From: Zancudomyces culisetae | Taxonomy: Eukaryota > Kickxellomycota > Harpellomycetes > Harpellales > Legeriomycetaceae | Direction: 5' to 3' | DNA: 11,292 bases | Assembly: GCA_001969505.1 (NCBI GenBank) | Contig: LSSK01001471.1 | Coordinates: 1 to 11,292, forward strand | Part shown: piece after piece, positions 9,160 through 11,292 of the stretch | Position numbering within the stretch: position 1 is the first letter of the stretch | Layout: the number at the start of each line of letters is the position of its first letter | Translations under genes and position numbers: made by a program | The notes under the pieces: generated by a model | Databases searched by the model: none | The model's input: the letters and a program-made list of their open reading frames with translations, nothing else | Told to the model about the DNA's origin: nothing

Positions 9160-10320
9160 CTATTTACAAAATTCATTTGAAGAATACAGTTCATAGTATG
9201 CGGCTCCCATTGTTGTATAGTTACCCAAAATGTTTTCTAGATGGCCTGGAGAGTTTTTCCACGCTTCAAATAGAAGGGTAGGGTCAGTGGAGCCCGAAGC
9301 GGTGTTTTCAGCGGCAACATCACAATATACACCTGATGCATCAAACCTATCTAGAATACTATTAAATCTTGGATTGTCATGCGTTAATTCGCCAATCGAA
9401 TACTGGTACTCGCTCTGAATCTTAGCTGCGTTTATTAATTTTTCATTTATAGTCATAGGATGAAGACCTTTTGTGGAGCGTAAATTATTGATTAGTGTCA
9501 AAAGGGATTTTGTAAACTCAAGATCTGTAGAGGCAGGGCTTGTTGAAGCCGATGTACTACTAACGTTACTTGTATTGGTGGTGCTGGTAGGTCTTGTTGA
9601 GTGGAGGCCTTTAGTTGAAGATGACACGGTTGTAGATGTTACGACTGATGATGTTGCAGTTGTGGGTGCCATAATTGTGGGTATCACTGTTGATGATGCT
9701 GCGGTTGTAGATACCACAGTTGTAGGTATCGCTGTTGGGGATGTTGTAGTTGGAGAGTTCACAGTTATGGGCGTTTCTGTTGAAGATGTTCTAGTTGAAG
9801 AGGTCACAGTTGGAGATGCTGCAGTTGAGGACCTTGCAGTTGAAGGTGCTGCAGTAGAAGATGTTCTAGTTGAAGAGGTCACAGCTGTAGGTGTTATAGT
9901 TGGAGATATTTTTGATTCGATAGAAAATATATCTGAGCTTGACAAAGTAATGGAGCTGGGAGTATCTGTAGCTGTTGCTATAATCGTAGAGGTAACTATG
10001 TTCACAACACTAGTTGTTGTTGTAATGTTTCTCGTTTCTGTCTCTGTGACTGTAGCTGTATTCGTAACACGTGTTGTTGTTGTAATGTCTATCGTCTCTG
10101 TCACTGTAGCTATGTTTGTTATGCGTTCAGTTTTAGTAGATGCTAAAATATGTGTACTAACTGCTGTCTTAATTTGTTTTACTACAAACACAGTTGTGAC
10201 GTCCCTCTTGGATAAGGTAGAGAGGATGGTGTTTGAGATATTGTCTGCTCCAAATGCCGATGAAATACATATTGATACCAGTGTTAAACTGAGTATTCTT
10301 GTAAGTATGCTTGCATACAT
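9160..10320 (-). CDS. Secreted CAP (SCP/PR-1-like) domain protein with Ser/Thr-rich stalk
   Basis: 386 residues. A signal peptide (about 1-25, MYASILTRILSLTL... ending SAFGA|D) is followed by a KR site (38-39), a Thr/Ser/Ala/Pro-rich stalk (about 60-275) likely O-mannosylated, and a C-terminal CAP domain (about 277-386) of the YkwD-like type common in bacteria and fungi. Domain marks: SLLTLINNLRSTKGLHPM, ELTHDN (H314), AAENTASG (E338), W354, and NSPGHLENILGNYTTMGAAYY (H360); H314, E338 and H360 match conserved cavity residues. Family members are extracellular and some bind sterols or other lipids; the ligand here is unknown. Sequons include N27, N98, N249, N252 and N367. The start chosen (A at -3) gives a classical signal peptide. 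An in-frame ATG at 10419-10417 would add 33 residues before it. The domain stops soon after YELYSSNEFCK, short of the usual last strand. No GPI-anchor tail is seen. Confidence 0.88.
   Translation of the reverse strand: MYASILTRILSLTLVSICISSAFGADNISNTILSTLSKRDVTTVFVVKQIKTAVSTHILASTKTERITNIATVTETIDITTTTRVTNTATVTETETRNITTTTSVVNIVTSTIIATATDTPSSITLSSSDIFSIESKISPTITPTAVTSSTRTSSTAAPSTARSSTAASPTVTSSTRTSSTETPITVNSPTTTSPTAIPTTVVSTTAASSTVIPTIMAPTTATSSVVTSTTVSSSTKGLHSTRPTSTTNTSNVSSTSASTSPASTDLEFTKSLLTLINNLRSTKGLHPMTINEKLINAAKIQSEYQYSIGELTHDNPRFNSILDRFDASGVYCDVAAENTASGSTDPTLLFEAWKNSPGHLENILGNYTTMGAAYYELYSSNEFCK
9782..9884 (-). repeat. Imperfect tandem repeat inside the CAP stalk
   Basis: An identical 28-nt stretch occurs at 9782-9809 and again at 9857-9884, 75 nt (25 codons) apart. 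In protein it gives two copies of VTSSTRTSST (from about residues 147 and 171), separated by Ala/Ser/Thr/Pro sequence. Exact DNA identity suggests recent duplication or slippage in the low-complexity stalk. The frame is kept. Confidence 0.8.
10012..10125 (-). repeat. Two-copy peptide repeat in the N-terminal stalk
   Basis: Residues 66-83 (RITNIATVTETIDITTTT) and 84-103 (RVTNTATVTETETRNITTTT) are tandem copies of 18 and 20 residues. Their DNA is similar but diverged, so this duplication looks older than the one nearer the CAP domain. The units are Thr-rich, and the second carries an N-glycosylation sequon (N98-I-T). Confidence 0.8.
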
Positions 10321-11292
10321 TGTGAAGTATGGAATAATTTGGTTTGGTGTAGGAAGCTCAGCCTCTGCCAAAGAGAAGGGTTTAAATATAAATAGCAATT
10401 TGAGTTTTAGTAACTGCATTTTCAATGTGTGGTGCAAGTATATTCAATCGGGCTGGTATGACGATTGATTTGCCTTTTTTTTTGTACGAATTTATTAGAT
10501 AAAAATATATTTGGCTATACGCTAAAATAACTACGGATAAAAAAATACACTTTAAAAATACATCCATGTTGGTTCAAGTTGGTAGTTGAAATATCAAATA
10601 TTAAAGTATAACGTAAGCATAATGTAATGTAATGTAACTATTCATGTTTGTTACAAATACATTTATAAGGACAATACCTCGGATGAAATTTTAAGACTGG
10701 GCCATGAGATAGGCTAAACTTAACATTTTTGCTTTGAAAAATATAAGATTAGTCTGCGAGAATCTTTATTGGCTAACAGTTTAAGTTCTAAAGTTGAACC
10801 GAATCTAATGAATGAAAGCATTACATAAGTTGTATAGTCTTTGAAACAGTATTTCAACTATCCACGTCTATTTATATCTTTGATATAAATATTAAATAAA
10901 GTACTATGTGCTGTTAAACCCAAGTATGTATGATATTATGTAATATACATGTGTCGTGGGCTGGCTACACATTTGTGATTTTTCATTCAGGGAAACAACT
11001 GAATTAAAAGGATCATGTAAGCAAAAGCAGATATCAGGGATAGTTCACTTAAAAAAAACATACCTGCAGTTTGTAGAATCATTCCAAGCTAAGGTTACGT
11101 CTACTTACCAGGAGTAATATCTTATTGAATACAGAAAACTACTAAAACACAAACTAAACTTCATACTTGATAGGGCAAAGAGATCAAGGATTCATATTAA
11201 ACTAACATTACTATCGGTAGATATATTAAACAAGTTTATGATTAGTCGTATCATTAATCAGTTGAATGCCTTTCAGTACCTACAAGATAAAC
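10321..11292. other. Upstream flank of the CAP gene, no gene seen
   Basis: The part just right of 10320 is the 5' leader and promoter of the minus-strand CAP gene. An AT-rich TATATTT-like stretch lies about 190 bp upstream of its ATG (near 10505-10512). A 61-codon ATG frame (10567-10382, minus) ends 61 nt before the CAP start and could be an upstream ORF; its hydrophobic start resembles a signal peptide but nothing else supports it. A TAATG tandem run occurs near 10620-10636. From 10640 to the end there are no long frames and no RNA gene could be recognised. Confidence 0.5.

Noticed and set aside
9473-10468. 331-codon open frame on the + strand opposite the CAP gene
   Set aside because: It is the antisense of the Thr/Ser-rich stalk: repeated ACN/TCN codons on one strand read as Val/Asp/Glu-rich sequence on the other. 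It has no family match, and the minus-strand frame has a signal peptide and a real domain.
10620-10636. TAATG short tandem repeat
   Set aside because: Only about three units in AT-rich DNA; an ordinary microsatellite.
11103-11164. Minus-strand ATG (11164) with MKFSLCFSSFLYSIRYYS followed by a perfect GTAAGT donor at 11108-11103
   Set aside because: The plausible acceptors (CAG at about 11062 and another near 10990) lead to stops within a few codons, so no longer product can be built inside the window.
1-11292. CRISPR array, operon or prokaryotic mobile system
   Set aside because: No regularly spaced direct repeats are present. The introns, tRNA structure and gene types are eukaryotic.

Overview
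The window looks like nuclear DNA from an AT-rich fungus. Three things support this: a spliced CSC1/OSCA-type channel gene whose C-terminal end has the fungal Phm7 form, a secreted CAP-domain protein on a long Ser/Thr-rich stalk, and a tRNA-Tyr gene with a short intron right after the anticodon. Non-coding DNA is strongly AT-rich and the genes are less so. An early-diverging (zygomycete-type) fungus is my guess. I cannot name a genus from the sequence.

Layout. Positions 1-1090 are AT-rich DNA without a recognisable gene. Around 1091-1546 there is an unusually long open frame that then runs through one stop into a C-x2-C motif; it weakly resembles the pre-integrase and zinc-finger part of a decayed Ty3/gypsy element. 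Positions 1560-3160 are non-coding apart from a compositionally odd patch at about 1900-2160. The main gene, 3161-7051 (+), has two exons joined across a 204-nt intron (3631-3834). The intron was located because splice sites, reading phase and family motifs all agree. The predicted protein is 1228 residues. After it come 3'-end signals, then a minus-strand tRNA-Tyr(GTA) at 7561-7642 with A and B boxes, an upstream TATA-like element and downstream T-runs. Positions 7643-9159 are AT-rich intergenic DNA. A CAP-domain gene lies on the minus strand at 9160-10320 (386 residues), with an AATAAA just past its stop. The remainder to 11292 shows no convincing gene.

How the parts relate. The two protein genes converge on the tRNA-containing spacer and show no sign of forming an operon or cluster. 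Both products would enter the secretory pathway: one is a predicted mechanically or osmotically gated cation channel with 11 membrane segments, the other a heavily O-glycosylated secreted or wall protein. I found no evidence of a new multi-gene system. The points most worth a second look are the GC-skew reversal inside the channel gene's second exon, the channel's long extracellular N-terminus, the abrupt end of the CAP domain, and the possible retroelement relic.
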